From NCBI GenBank assembly GCA_965658615.1, contig CBFHSX010000004.1, positions 5,861-69,860 on the forward strand: a DNA stretch of 64,000 nucleotides, written 5' to 3'. This stretch comes from UBA8337 sp965658615 (GTDB taxonomy: Bacteria; Pseudomonadota; Alphaproteobacteria; RS24). The notes beneath the pieces were generated by a model. It did not search any database. It was not told where the DNA came from and worked only from the letters and a program-made list of their open reading frames with translations. Shown one piece after another: positions 26,289-34,489 of this stretch. Each line of letters opens with the position of its first letter. Position 1 is the first letter of the stretch. Position numbers and translations under genes: made by a program.

Positions 26289-27817
26289 TCGGCAGCTTGC
26301 GCCGTTTCAGCATCGCCCTGCCAGCGCAGCACCGGACTGCGCGCGGCCAGCGTCTCATCAAGGCGACGCCGCGGCGCCAATTCGGGCGCGTTTTTAAAGC
26401 GCGCCGTATCCCCGGCTTTGGCGCCGGCCACCAAATCGCGCATGGTCGCGATGAACAAATCGAGCGAGGCTTTGCTCTCGGTCTCGGTCGGCTCGACCAG
26501 CATGGCACCATGCACCACAAGCGGGAAATACATGGTCATCGGGTGATAGCCTTCATCGATCATGGCCTTGGCGAAATCCAGCGTATCAATGCCGGTATCC
26601 TTCAAGAAGCTGTCATCAAACAGTGCCTCATGCATGCACGGGCTTTGCGCACCTTTATCAAACGGCGCGCTCATCACATCGCGCAAGGAGGCGAGGATGT
26701 AATTGGCGTTCAGCACGGCGTCCTCGGCGACTTGCCGCAGACCATCGGCACCATGGCTCATTATATAAGACAGGGCGCGGACATACATGCCCATTTGGCC
26801 GTGAAACGCCACCATGCGCCCGAAGGGCTGCTCGTGCGCATCGCCCGGGTTTTCGATAAGCTGCAGGCCCGCATCGCCGGACACCACATAGGGCAGCGGC
26901 GCGAAATCGGCCAGACGTTCCGACAAAACGGTCGGGCCGGAGCCGGGACCACCGCCACCATGCGGGGTGGAGAAGGTTTTGTGCAGATTGATATGCATGG
27001 CATCAACGCCGAGATCGCCAGGGCGCACGCGGCCCACAATGGCGTTAAAATTGGCGCCATCGCAATAAAAATAACCGCCAACCGCATGCAGCGCATCGGC
27101 AATTTCGATAATATCGCGCTCAAACAGACCGCATGTGTTCGGATTGGTCAGCATAATCGCCGCGACATCCGTGTCGAGCTTGGCCTTAAAGGCTTCCAGA
27201 TCGACACGACCGTCCTCATTGGCCGGAATGCCGTCGACTTTAAAGCCCAGCAAAGCGGCGGTGGCGGGGTTTGTGCCATGCGCCGATTCCGGCACCAGCA
27301 CGCGTGTGCGCGTCGCCAATTCGCCCTTCGCTTCAATGGCAGCGCGAATGGCCATCATGCCGCACAGCTCGCCATGCGCGCCGGCTTTCGGCGACAGCGC
27401 AACCGCCGGCATGCCGGTCAATGTCTTCAACCAATGCGCCAGCGTGTCCATCAACTCAAGCGCGCCCTGCACGCTCGATTGCGGTTGCAGCGGGTGAATA
27501 TCGCTAAAGCCGGGCAGGCGCGCCATTTTTTCATTAAGGCGCGGATTATGCTTCATCGTGCACGAACCGAGCGGGTAAAGACCCGCATCAATGGCGTGGT
27601 TTTTCTGGCTCAGGCGCACGAAATGGCGCATGGCTTCCGGCTCACTCAGTCCGGGCAGGTCAACATTATGCTGCGCGGCGCAATCACCAAGGCGGCTTTC
27701 CACCGCCGGCACAGCCTCCAAATCGACCCCGCAATTATCATAAGTGCCGATTTCAAAAATCAGCTTTTCTTCCAATTGCAGACCGCGATTTCCGCTAAAG
27801 GTTTGTTTCTCACTCAT
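26285..27817 (-). CDS. gcvPB: Glycine dehydrogenase (decarboxylating) subunit 2
   Basis: This is the C-terminal half of the P-protein, expressed as a separate polypeptide. It carries the PLP lysine in INLHKTFSTPHGGGGPGSGP (K280). With gcvPA it decarboxylates glycine and loads the aminomethyl group on GcvH. Length is 510 residues, and four bases overlap with gcvPA upstream. A very long open frame on the opposite strand (26297-28114) is a composition artefact. Confidence 0.97.
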   Translation of the reverse strand: MSEKQTFSGNRGLQLEEKLIFEIGTYDNCGVDLEAVPAVESRLGDCAAQHNVDLPGLSEPEAMRHFVRLSQKNHAIDAGLYPLGSCTMKHNPRLNEKMARLPGFSDIHPLQPQSSVQGALELMDTLAHWLKTLTGMPAVALSPKAGAHGELCGMMAIRAAIEAKGELATRTRVLVPESAHGTNPATAALLGFKVDGIPANEDGRVDLEAFKAKLDTDVAAIMLTNPNTCGLFERDIIEIADALHAVGGYFYCDGANFNAIVGRVRPGDLGVDAMHINLHKTFSTPHGGGGPGSGPTVLSERLADFAPLPYVVSGDAGLQLIENPGDAHEQPFGRMVAFHGQMGMYVRALSYIMSHGADGLRQVAEDAVLNANYILASLRDVMSAPFDKGAQSPCMHEALFDDSFLKDTGIDTLDFAKAMIDEGYHPMTMYFPLVVHGAMLVEPTETESKASLDLFIATMRDLVAGAKAGDTARFKNAPELAPRRRLDETLAARSPVLRWQGDAETAQAAE

Positions 27818-29157
27818 GCGAGCACCTCTTTCATGGCCGCGGCTAAAGCGGCGATATCATCTTCAGTATTGGCTTCCGTGGCCGCCACCACCAGCACATC
27901 GTCAAGACCTGCATCCGGCGCGAGACGCGAGACCGGTACACCGCCGAGCACATCCTTGGCGGCCAGAGCTTCCGCGACATCACGCGCTTGGCCCGGCACA
28001 CGAATTGAGAACTCGTTAAAGAAAGCCTCAGTCAAAACCTCGACGCCACTGACAGCAGCCAGCGCGTCGGCGGTTTGCACGGCGCGGGCATGGTTGAGCT
28101 GCGCCAATTGCTGAAAGCCCTTACCGCCCAAAAGCGTCATATGGGCAGTGAAAGCCAGCGAGCACAGGCCCGAATTGGTGCAAATATTCGAGGTCGCCTT
28201 ATCGCGGCGAATATGCTGCTCGCGGGTCGACAGGGTCAACACAAAACCGCGCTGGCCGTCAGCATCCACCGTCTCGCCACACAGCCGCCCGGGCATTTGA
28301 CGAATATGCTTATCGCGCGCAGCGAACAGGCCGACATAAGGCCCGCCAAAATTTAGCCCATTGCCGATCGATTGGCCTTCGCCGGTCACAATATCGGCGC
28401 CCATATCGCCCGGACGTTTTAAAAGGCCCAGCGAGACGATTTCCGGGACGACGGCGATCAGCATGCAGCCCTTATCCTGCAACGCTTTGGCCAGCGTTGA
28501 GAAATCGGCGACATTGCCGAAAAAGTCCGGGTTCTGCACGACGACACAACTCGTATCATCATCGATGAGCGCCAGCAGATCTTCTGCGCCGGTCGGGCTC
28601 ATATCGGCTTGCGCCACGGCAAAGCCGCCCATATCGGAAATATTTTCGACCACTGCCGTGTAATGCGGGTGCAGACGCCCCGACAGCACGGCACGGCTTT
28701 TTCGCGTCACGCGATGGGCCATCAGCACGGCTTCAGCCGTCGCCGTTGAACCATCATACATGGAAGCATTGGCCACCGGCATGCCGGTCAATTGGCTGAC
28801 TTGGGTTTGGAACTCAAACAAATATTGCAGCGTGCCTTGCGTGATCTCCGGCTGATACGGCGTATAGCTGGTCAAAAATTCGGAACGCTGGATAATATGA
28901 TCAACCGTCGCCGGCACATGGTGCTTATAGGCGCCCGCGCCGCAGAAAAACGGCACGGTTCCGGCCGTCGTGTTTTTCGCCGCCATGGCAGAAAGCCGGC
29001 GCTCGACCTGCATCTCGCCTTGATGGCGCGGCAGATCAACCAGCCCGTCGCGACGCGCCGCTTCCGGCACATCGACGAAAAGATCGTCTATCGAGGCGAC
29101 GCCAATGCGGCCCAGCATGGCCTGACGGTCGCTATCGGTAAGCGGTAAATAGCGCAT
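27814..29157 (-). CDS. gcvPA: Glycine dehydrogenase (decarboxylating) subunit 1
   Basis: This is the N-terminal half of a split P-protein (447 residues), related to aminotransferase-fold PLP enzymes but without the PLP lysine, which is in GcvPB. It shows the family segments MRYLPLTDSDRQAML at the start and SFLTSYTPYQPEITQGTLQ-like sequence (here EFLTSYTPYQPEITQGTLQ) near residue 95. It overlaps gcvH by one base and gcvPB by four, so the genes are translationally linked. Confidence 0.96.
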   Translation of the reverse strand: MRYLPLTDSDRQAMLGRIGVASIDDLFVDVPEAARRDGLVDLPRHQGEMQVERRLSAMAAKNTTAGTVPFFCGAGAYKHHVPATVDHIIQRSEFLTSYTPYQPEITQGTLQYLFEFQTQVSQLTGMPVANASMYDGSTATAEAVLMAHRVTRKSRAVLSGRLHPHYTAVVENISDMGGFAVAQADMSPTGAEDLLALIDDDTSCVVVQNPDFFGNVADFSTLAKALQDKGCMLIAVVPEIVSLGLLKRPGDMGADIVTGEGQSIGNGLNFGGPYVGLFAARDKHIRQMPGRLCGETVDADGQRGFVLTLSTREQHIRRDKATSNICTNSGLCSLAFTAHMTLLGGKGFQQLAQLNHARAVQTADALAAVSGVEVLTEAFFNEFSIRVPGQARDVAEALAAKDVLGGVPVSRLAPDAGLDDVLVVAATEANTEDDIAALAAAMKEVLA

Positions 29158-29531
29158 TATCCAAGCTCCTTCACATAGGCAGCATAAGCGGCCTCATCCA
29201 TGAGATCGTCCAACTCGCCGGCGTCGGCCAGCGTCATTTTGAAAAACCAGCCGGCATTATCGGCGTCTTCATTGACCAATGCCGGATTGGCATCCAGCGC
29301 GCCATTGCCTTCGACCACTTCGCCGGAGACCGGCGCGTAAACCTCGGAAGCCGCTTTCACGCTTTCGACCACGGCTGCGTCATCGCCTTTTGACACGGCG
29401 CGGCCGGCCTCGGGCGTTTCGACAAACACCACATCGCCCAATTGCGCCTGCGCGTAATCGGTAATGCCGATCGTCGCCACTTCGCCCTCGACGGAGATCC
29501 ATTCATGGTCCTTGGTAAACTTCTTACTCAT
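29157..29531 (-). CDS. gcvH: Glycine cleavage system H protein
   Basis: GcvH is the lipoyl carrier that shuttles the aminomethyl group between the P, T and L proteins. The 124-residue protein has the lipoylation site at K59 in AAVVESVKAASEVYAPVSGE. The spacing to gcvT is three bases and it overlaps gcvPA by one. No lipoate attachment gene is in the window. Confidence 0.97.
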   Translation of the reverse strand: MSKKFTKDHEWISVEGEVATIGITDYAQAQLGDVVFVETPEAGRAVSKGDDAAVVESVKAASEVYAPVSGEVVEGNGALDANPALVNEDADNAGWFFKMTLADAGELDDLMDEAAYAAYVKELG

Positions 29532-29534
29532 GTC

Positions 29535-30638
29535 TTAACCCTTCCTGTAATTTTGCGGCACAAATGGCATGGCCGCGATACGCGCCGGCATGGGTTTGCC
29601 GCGCACGATAAGCTGAACTTGTGTATCCGTGGCGCTTTGCGCGCCATTGACATATCCCATGGCAATCGGCCCGCCAAAGCTGGGGCCGAAGCCGCCACTG
29701 GTCACTGTGCCGATGGTCTCGCCGTTGAGGTTTTGAATTTCAGTGCCTTCGCGGGCCGGGGCGCGGCCCTCGGGCACAATGCCGACGCGCTTTTTGCCGA
29801 CACCCTCTGCGATTTGCGCCAGCACAATATCGGCGCCCGGAAAATCAGCAGCCTCGCGCCGCCGCTGCGGCACAGACCAAAGTAAATCCGCCTCGGCCGG
29901 TGTGGTGGTTGTGTCAATATCATGGCCGTAAAGGCACAGACCGGATTCCAGACGCAAGCTATCGCGCGCGCCCAAGCCGATCGGCGCGACATCATCATGC
30001 GCCAGCAAAGCACGGGCCAGCGCCGCCGCATGGGCGTTATCGATGGAAATCTCAAACCCGTCCTCGCCCGTATAACCGCAGCGCGAGATGAGCACATCCG
30101 CCCCCTGCCATTCGGTCCAGACAGCTTGCATGAAAACCAAATCGCGGCAGGCCGGCATCAGCGTGGCCAGCACATCCTCGGCGGCCGGGCCTTGCAGGGC
30201 GATGAGCGCACGCATGGCAATCTCCAGATTTGCCTCGCCGTCCAGCGCCGCTGTGATATGCGCAAAATCAGCCTCTTTGCACGCCGCATTAACGACCAGC
30301 CATAGCGTGTCGCCAAACCGCGTCGCCATTAAATCATCCAGAATGCCGCCCGCCGCATCGGTGAATTGCGTGTAGCGAATACGGCCCTCTTTTAAGCTCG
30401 AAATGCCGCCCGGCACAAGCCGCTCAAACAGCGCCGCCGCATCGCCCTCACGGGCGGTTAATTTGGCTTGCCCCATATGCGAAACGTCAAACAGTCCGGC
30501 TTTGGCGCGCGTGTGCAAATGCTCTTTCATCACGCCGAGCTGATATTGCACCGGCATTTCATAACCGGCAAACGGCACGATTTTAGCCCCCAATTGCAGG
30601 TGCAAATCATATAAAGAGGTGCGTTTAAGCGTTTCCAC
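29535..30638 (-). CDS. gcvT: Aminomethyltransferase (glycine cleavage T protein)
   Basis: GcvT releases ammonia from the aminomethyl-lipoyl arm and gives 5,10-methylene-tetrahydrofolate. The 367-residue protein begins METLKRTSLYDLHLQLGAKI and has FDVSHMGQ (about 50-57) and CGYTGEDGFEISI, both standard for the family. The start is a GTG at 30638. It is the first gene after the glycine riboswitch, so glycine should control the whole gcvT-H-PA-PB run. Confidence 0.96.
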   Translation of the reverse strand: METLKRTSLYDLHLQLGAKIVPFAGYEMPVQYQLGVMKEHLHTRAKAGLFDVSHMGQAKLTAREGDAAALFERLVPGGISSLKEGRIRYTQFTDAAGGILDDLMATRFGDTLWLVVNAACKEADFAHITAALDGEANLEIAMRALIALQGPAAEDVLATLMPACRDLVFMQAVWTEWQGADVLISRCGYTGEDGFEISIDNAHAAALARALLAHDDVAPIGLGARDSLRLESGLCLYGHDIDTTTTPAEADLLWSVPQRRREAADFPGADIVLAQIAEGVGKKRVGIVPEGRAPAREGTEIQNLNGETIGTVTSGGFGPSFGGPIAMGYVNGAQSATDTQVQLIVRGKPMPARIAAMPFVPQNYRKG

Positions 30639-30687
30639 TCTTTTGCGACTCCGTCAAGCGCGCCCCGAAAAATCTCGAAGCTCGCCC

Positions 30688-30850
30688 TCCTCTGTCGCCT
30701 TAACCTGAGAGATTTACCCCTTCGGTGAGACCGTCACAAACGCGGTCTGCTTTCCAGAGTGTCATCGCCGCACGGTCCGTTTGCCTGAGAGTTTCCGAGG
30801 GCGGTTGCTCCTTCGGCCCTGTCCGTTAAAGACAGTGTCTCCCGTGCGGG
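30688..30850 (-). ncRNA. Tandem glycine riboswitch
   Basis: Two aptamers lie in tandem on the minus strand, upstream of gcvT. Aptamer 1 (about 30849-30768) is closed by a perfect eight-pair P1 stem CCGCACGG/CCGTGCGG and contains GCCGAAGGAGCAA and AAACTCTCAGGCAAACGGAC. Aptamer 2 (about 30760-30690) contains ACTCTGGA, CACCGAAGGGGTAAA and ATCTCTCAGG. These are the conserved glycine aptamer cores. About 50 bases separate the end from the GTG start. I see no clear terminator with a U run, so control may act at translation. Glycine binding normally turns gcv expression on. Confidence 0.93.
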
Positions 30851-30876
30851 TCATCTGTATATCTAGCTGTAGCGGA

Positions 30877-30891
30877 GAGTCGCGATGAATC
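30877..30891 (-). promoter_or_regulatory. Pair of GANTC sites upstream of the glycine riboswitch
   Basis: GAGTC at 30877-30881 and GAATC at 30887-30891 lie ten bases apart, 27-41 bases before aptamer 1, where the gcv promoter should be. A TAGATATAC stretch (minus strand, about 30865-30857) could be the -10. The methylation target sites are certain; regulation by them is a guess. Confidence 0.4.
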
Positions 30892-30928
30892 CAACAGGAT
30901 TATCTGTCACAGGCAGAAGAAGTGTGAA

Positions 30929-31408
30929 TTACTCAATACCGAGACGTTGACGGTAAGCCGCACGATTGGCGTCGAGCTGCTCTGGCGTGAGCACAAAACC
31001 GGCAACGAGACGCGGCCGATTGGCCATCGTCAGACGCGTGGCATAGGGGTAGCGCGGCAGGTCAAAGCTAAAATCGAGATTGGAAACGGTGACCTTATAT
31101 TGCAGGCGCTCGTTGATGCGATTGTCCTTATCTAAGGTCGCAACGAAAAACGGCAATTCCACACCGCTATCGGATACCTTACCCTTAATGCGAATATCGG
31201 CCAGTAATTGCTCGCTATCCGAATCAACAAAGCAGGTCAGACGCGCCGTGTTCATTTGCGCTTTCACCCCATCAATTTCGATACGGTCAGCGGTTGCCAA
31301 AACGGCGATCTCCGGGCATTGCTCGGCGATAATTTCTTCAACATTGCCGCCGCAAGCCGCAAGAAAAAGCCCGCAAAAGCCGATAACCATAAGGCGCAAT
31401 TTCATCAT
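30929..31408 (-). CDS. Small lipoprotein of unknown function
   Basis: The 159-residue product has an N-terminal hydrophobic signal (MMKLRLMVIGFCGLFLAACG) ending in the lipobox LAAC, so it should be lipidated at Cys 19. The start at 31408 has AAAGGA upstream, whereas the longer frame to 31495 runs into the divergent promoter region. The mature part is a mixed, mostly beta-looking sequence with RLTCFVDSDSEQLLADIRIK and no motif I recognise. It lies between the gcv leader and ispH and is divergent from ispH. Confidence 0.75.
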   Translation of the reverse strand: MMKLRLMVIGFCGLFLAACGGNVEEIIAEQCPEIAVLATADRIEIDGVKAQMNTARLTCFVDSDSEQLLADIRIKGKVSDSGVELPFFVATLDKDNRINERLQYKVTVSNLDFSFDLPRYPYATRLTMANRPRLVAGFVLTPEQLDANRAAYRQRLGIE

Positions 31409-31549
31409 TTTCTTTCCTTTGACCGGCAATGCGGCTTGACGCAGAGTGGCTGCGTTAGATAAGGGGTTCAAGCGCACCCCAATTCCGTGCGACATTATCC
31501 AAATCGGTCGGCCTTATCAACACTCTTGGCCGAACCCAGTGAGGAGAGT

Positions 31550-32500
31550 ATGAACGCCACCCGTCCGAAACAATTGACCCTCGCCAATCCGCGCGGCTTT
31601 TGTGCCGGTGTCGATCGCGCCGTGCTGATTGTCGAACGCGCGCTCGCCCAATTCGGCGCGCCCGTCTATGTGCGCCACGAGATTGTGCATAATAAGCGCG
31701 TTGTCGATCGGCTGCGCGATTTGGGTGCCGTGTTCGTCGAAGAGCTCGACGCCGTGCCGGATGACAGGCCGGTGATTTTTTCTGCCCATGGTGTGCCCAA
31801 AGCCGTGCCCGCTGCCGCGCAAGCACGCAATTTAAACTTCCTCGATGCGACCTGCCCGCTGGTCTCAAAAGTACATATTGAAACCGAACGCCATCACGCC
31901 GCCGGTCGCCATGTGCTGCTGATCGGCCATGCCGGACACCCCGAAGTTATCGGCACAATGGGGCAAGTGCCGGCAGGCGCGATGACATTGGTTGAAACCG
32001 AAGCCGAGGCAGCCGCCCTCACCCCGCCCGACGGGCCGCTGGCTTATGCGACGCAGACGACCCTATCGGTCGCCGATACGGCGGGGATTATCGCTGTTTT
32101 GCAAAAACGGTTCCCCGATATTCATACGCCGCATAAGGATGATATTTGTTACGCCACGACAAATCGCCAAAGCGCGGTCGAGCAATTGGCCGCCAAGGTC
32201 GATTATGTGCTGGTCATTGGGGCGGAAAATTCCTCCAATTCGCAGCGCCTTGTCGAAGTGGCGCGCCTCGCCGGTTGCCCGCAAGCGCGGCTGATCGCCG
32301 GGGCAGAGGATATTGATTGGGCCGCCATGGATAAAGCCGCGCATATCGGCCTGACCGCCGGGGCGTCGGCCTCCGAAGAGGTTATTGAGGAAGTCATTGC
32401 GGCGTTTCGTGCGCGCTATGATCTGACTTTGGGCGAGTTGGACGGCATTGAAGAGCGCGTGCATTTCAAATTGCCGAAAACCCTGCGGGAGCCCGCCTAA
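31550..32500 (+). CDS. ispH: 4-hydroxy-3-methylbut-2-enyl diphosphate reductase
   Basis: IspH makes IPP and DMAPP in the last MEP pathway step. The three cluster-binding Cys are visible at about 18 (NPRGFCAGVDRA), 102 (DATCPLVSK) and 200 (DDICYATTNRQ). The catalytic Glu (about 132) lies in GHAGHPEVIG, and AENSSNSQRL is also present. I chose the ATG at 31550 because GAGGAGAGT precedes it. The stop overlaps the thrB start by one base. ispH-thrB-rnhA is a familiar alphaproteobacterial gene order. Confidence 0.97.
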   Translation: MNATRPKQLTLANPRGFCAGVDRAVLIVERALAQFGAPVYVRHEIVHNKRVVDRLRDLGAVFVEELDAVPDDRPVIFSAHGVPKAVPAAAQARNLNFLDATCPLVSKVHIETERHHAAGRHVLLIGHAGHPEVIGTMGQVPAGAMTLVETEAEAAALTPPDGPLAYATQTTLSVADTAGIIAVLQKRFPDIHTPHKDDICYATTNRQSAVEQLAAKVDYVLVIGAENSSNSQRLVEVARLAGCPQARLIAGAEDIDWAAMDKAAHIGLTAGASASEEVIEEVIAAFRARYDLTLGELDGIEERVHFKLPKTLREPA

Positions 32501-33474
32501 TGGCCGTGTTCACCCATATTGAAAGCGACATGCTGGCGGCCTTTTGGGCCGATTACCCGCTCGCCGAGCTAAAAAGCTTTAAGGGCATTCAAGCCGGGGT
32601 GCAAAACAGCAATTTCATCGTCGAAGCTGCGGATGCGAAATATATTCTGACCATTTATGAGGATACGGCGACCGGCGTAAACCCGGATGACCTGCCGTAT
32701 TTTTTGGGTCTGATGCAGCATTTGGCCGGTCAGGGCATAAATTGCCCGACCCCGATTGCCCGCCAAGATGGCGCGCTTTTGGGGCAATTGGCCGGCAAGC
32801 CGGCGGCTTTGGTCAGTTTTCTCGACGGGCGCGGCACGATTACGCCGAAGCCGCAACATTGCCGCAATGCCGGTGCGGCATTGGCCGAAATGCATTTGGC
32901 GGGTGAGGGTTTCTCGCTGCACCGCGCCAATGATCAGGGGCCGGATAAGTGGCAGAGCCTGTTTCAGGCTTGTGCGGCGCGCGCCGATGAGGTGACGCCC
33001 GGGCTAACCGAACTGATGCAAAGCGAGCTGGCCCGTCTGGCCGATGATTGGCCGACCGATTTGCCGCGCGGTATCATCCATGCCGATTTATTTCCCGATA
33101 ATGTATTTTTCATCAATCGCGACGTCACCGGTCTGATCGATTTTTATTTCGCCTGCAATGATATTTGGGCCTATGACCTGGCCATTATGCTGAATGCGTG
33201 GTGCTTTGAGGCGGATGTGAATTTCAACATCACCAAAGCCCGCGCACTTTTATCGGGCTATCAATCAGTGCGCCCCATGTCGACCCAAGAGATTGACGCG
33301 CTGCCGGTGCTGGCGGCGGGCGCGGCGATGCGGTTTTTATCGACCCGCCTGCATGATTGGCTAAACCAACCGGAGGAGGCACTTCTGGTGCCGAAAAATC
33401 CGGTCGATTATCTGCGTCGCCTGCGCTTTCATCGGCATGTCAAAAGCGCGGCGGATTATGGATTGGAGTTGTAA
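32500..33474 (+). CDS. thrB: Homoserine kinase (ThrB2, APH fold)
   Basis: This phosphorylates homoserine on the route to threonine. The 324-residue protein belongs to the aminoglycoside-phosphotransferase-like ThrB2 type rather than the GHMP type. It shows IIHADLFPDNVFF for the catalytic loop and GLIDFYFACND for metal binding. It overlaps ispH by one base and abuts rnhA directly (TAA then ATG), so the three are cotranslated. thrC lies 3.4 kb away on the other strand. Confidence 0.93.
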   Translation: MAVFTHIESDMLAAFWADYPLAELKSFKGIQAGVQNSNFIVEAADAKYILTIYEDTATGVNPDDLPYFLGLMQHLAGQGINCPTPIARQDGALLGQLAGKPAALVSFLDGRGTITPKPQHCRNAGAALAEMHLAGEGFSLHRANDQGPDKWQSLFQACAARADEVTPGLTELMQSELARLADDWPTDLPRGIIHADLFPDNVFFINRDVTGLIDFYFACNDIWAYDLAIMLNAWCFEADVNFNITKARALLSGYQSVRPMSTQEIDALPVLAAGAAMRFLSTRLHDWLNQPEEALLVPKNPVDYLRRLRFHRHVKSAADYGLEL

Positions 33475-33903
33475 ATGTATGTGATCTTCACCGATGGGGC
33501 TTGCTCGGGCAATCCCGGCCCCGGCGGCTGGGGTGCCAGGCTGGAAGGGCCGGACGGCGTCACCGAGTTAAAGGGCGGCGAGGCATCGACCACCAATAAT
33601 CGCATGGAATTACTGGCCGCCATTGAGGCCCTGGCCAGCCTACCCGATGGCGCGCAAGTGACGCTGACCACGGACAGCACTTATGTAAAAGAAGGCATTT
33701 CCAGCTGGATTCATAATTGGAAGAAACGCGGCTGGAAGACAGCCGCCAAAAAGCCGGTCAAAAATGTTGATTTATGGCAGGCGCTGGATGCACAAAGCGC
33801 CCGCCACACAATCGATTGGCAATGGGTTAAAGGCCATGCCGGCCATCCGGGCAATGAGCGCGCTGATGAGCTGGCGCGTACCGGAATGGCCCCCTACTTA
33901 TAG
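33475..33903 (+). CDS. rnhA: Ribonuclease HI
   Basis: RNase HI cuts the RNA of RNA-DNA hybrids. All catalytic residues are present: D7 (FTDGACSGNPGPGG), E45 (NRMELLAAIEAL), D67 (LTTDSTYV) and D131 (NERADELA), with H121 in KGHAGHPG. Length of 142 residues is normal. The last five codons and stop (ATGGCCCCCTACTTATAG) are copied 40 bases downstream in non-coding DNA. The window also has rnhB, so both RNase H types are present. Confidence 0.97.
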   Translation: MYVIFTDGACSGNPGPGGWGARLEGPDGVTELKGGEASTTNNRMELLAAIEALASLPDGAQVTLTTDSTYVKEGISSWIHNWKKRGWKTAAKKPVKNVDLWQALDAQSARHTIDWQWVKGHAGHPGNERADELARTGMAPYL

Positions 33904-33950
33904 GGCCATGACCAAAAAAAGAGTAATGGCCCCCTATTTATAGGGCCATG
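33886..33950 (+). repeat. 40-bp tandem duplication of the rnhA 3' end
   Basis: A 25-base unit starting ATGGCCCCCTA and ending TAGGGCCATG occurs at 33886-33910 (ending rnhA) and again at 33926-33950, with one C/T difference. Each copy is itself an inverted repeat: ATGGCCC and GGGCCAT with a ten-base loop. The right arm of copy two also pairs with a third, inverted copy at 33963-33972 that forms the terminator. Confidence 0.85.
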
Positions 33951-33981
33951 CCTCTCAAAAAAGCATGGCCCTTTATTATTT
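33941..33981 (+). terminator. Intrinsic terminator after ispH-thrB-rnhA
   Basis: AGGGCCATGC and GCATGGCCCT form a perfect ten-pair stem around the loop CTCTCAAAAAA, followed by TTATTATTT. The transcript ends between rnhA and the convergent peroxiredoxin gene, whose stop is at 33986. Its left arm is shared with the duplicated hairpin upstream, so two exclusive folds are possible. Confidence 0.85.
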
Positions 33982-33985
33982 CGGA

Positions 33986-34471
33986 TTACAGCTGCGCCAG
34001 CAGGTTCTCGGCGCCGCTATCGACCGCTTGACCGGGATTGCTCTCGACATTCAGCGTCTCAATTATGCCGTCGCGGACAATCATTGAATAACGCAGCGAG
34101 CGCGTGCCCATGCCAAAGCCCGAGCCGTCCATGGACAGGCCGAGCTTTTCGGTCAGCTCGCCATTGCCGTCACCGACCATCATGACTTTGCCGCCTGCGC
34201 CTTGCTGCTCGCCCCAAGCGCCCATAACAAAAGCGTCATTGACCGACAGGCAAATAATCGTATCGACACCGGCGGAACGCAATTCCTCGGATTTCTCGAT
34301 AAAGCCCGGCAGGTGTTGGTTCGAACAGGTCGGCGTAAACGCGCCCGGCAGGGCGAAAAGGGCGACGGTTTTGCCGTCGAATAATTCGGCGGTGGTAATC
34401 GGTGCCGGACCCGCATCGCTCATATGCATAAGCTGCGCGTCGGGCATTTTATCTCCGGGTTTCACTGTCAT
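33986..34471 (-). CDS. Peroxiredoxin, Prx5-type
   Basis: This reduces peroxides using thiols. The peroxidatic Cys is C49 in PGAFTPTCSNQHLPGF, the typical Prx5/hybrid motif. The 161-residue length fits the group, and AGEQQ-like sequence (here GEQQGAGGKVMMVGDGNGEL) agrees. A second Cys is at about 74 (TIICLSVND) but is not an obvious resolving Cys, so the reductant is open. The ribosome site is GAAGGAG. It follows the DsbD-like gene by 18 bases, so both probably share a thiol-related operon. Confidence 0.93.
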   Translation of the reverse strand: MTVKPGDKMPDAQLMHMSDAGPAPITTAELFDGKTVALFALPGAFTPTCSNQHLPGFIEKSEELRSAGVDTIICLSVNDAFVMGAWGEQQGAGGKVMMVGDGNGELTEKLGLSMDGSGFGMGTRSLRYSMIVRDGIIETLNVESNPGQAVDSGAENLLAQL

Positions 34472-34489
34472 TTTTTTGCTCCTTCAGTG

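Noticed and set aside
26297..28114. A 605-residue open frame antisense to gcvPB and gcvPA
   Set aside because: It lies opposite two certain genes with strong motifs, has no recognisable domain or ribosome site, and is rich in Arg/His/Gln as expected from the complementary strand of GC-rich codons.
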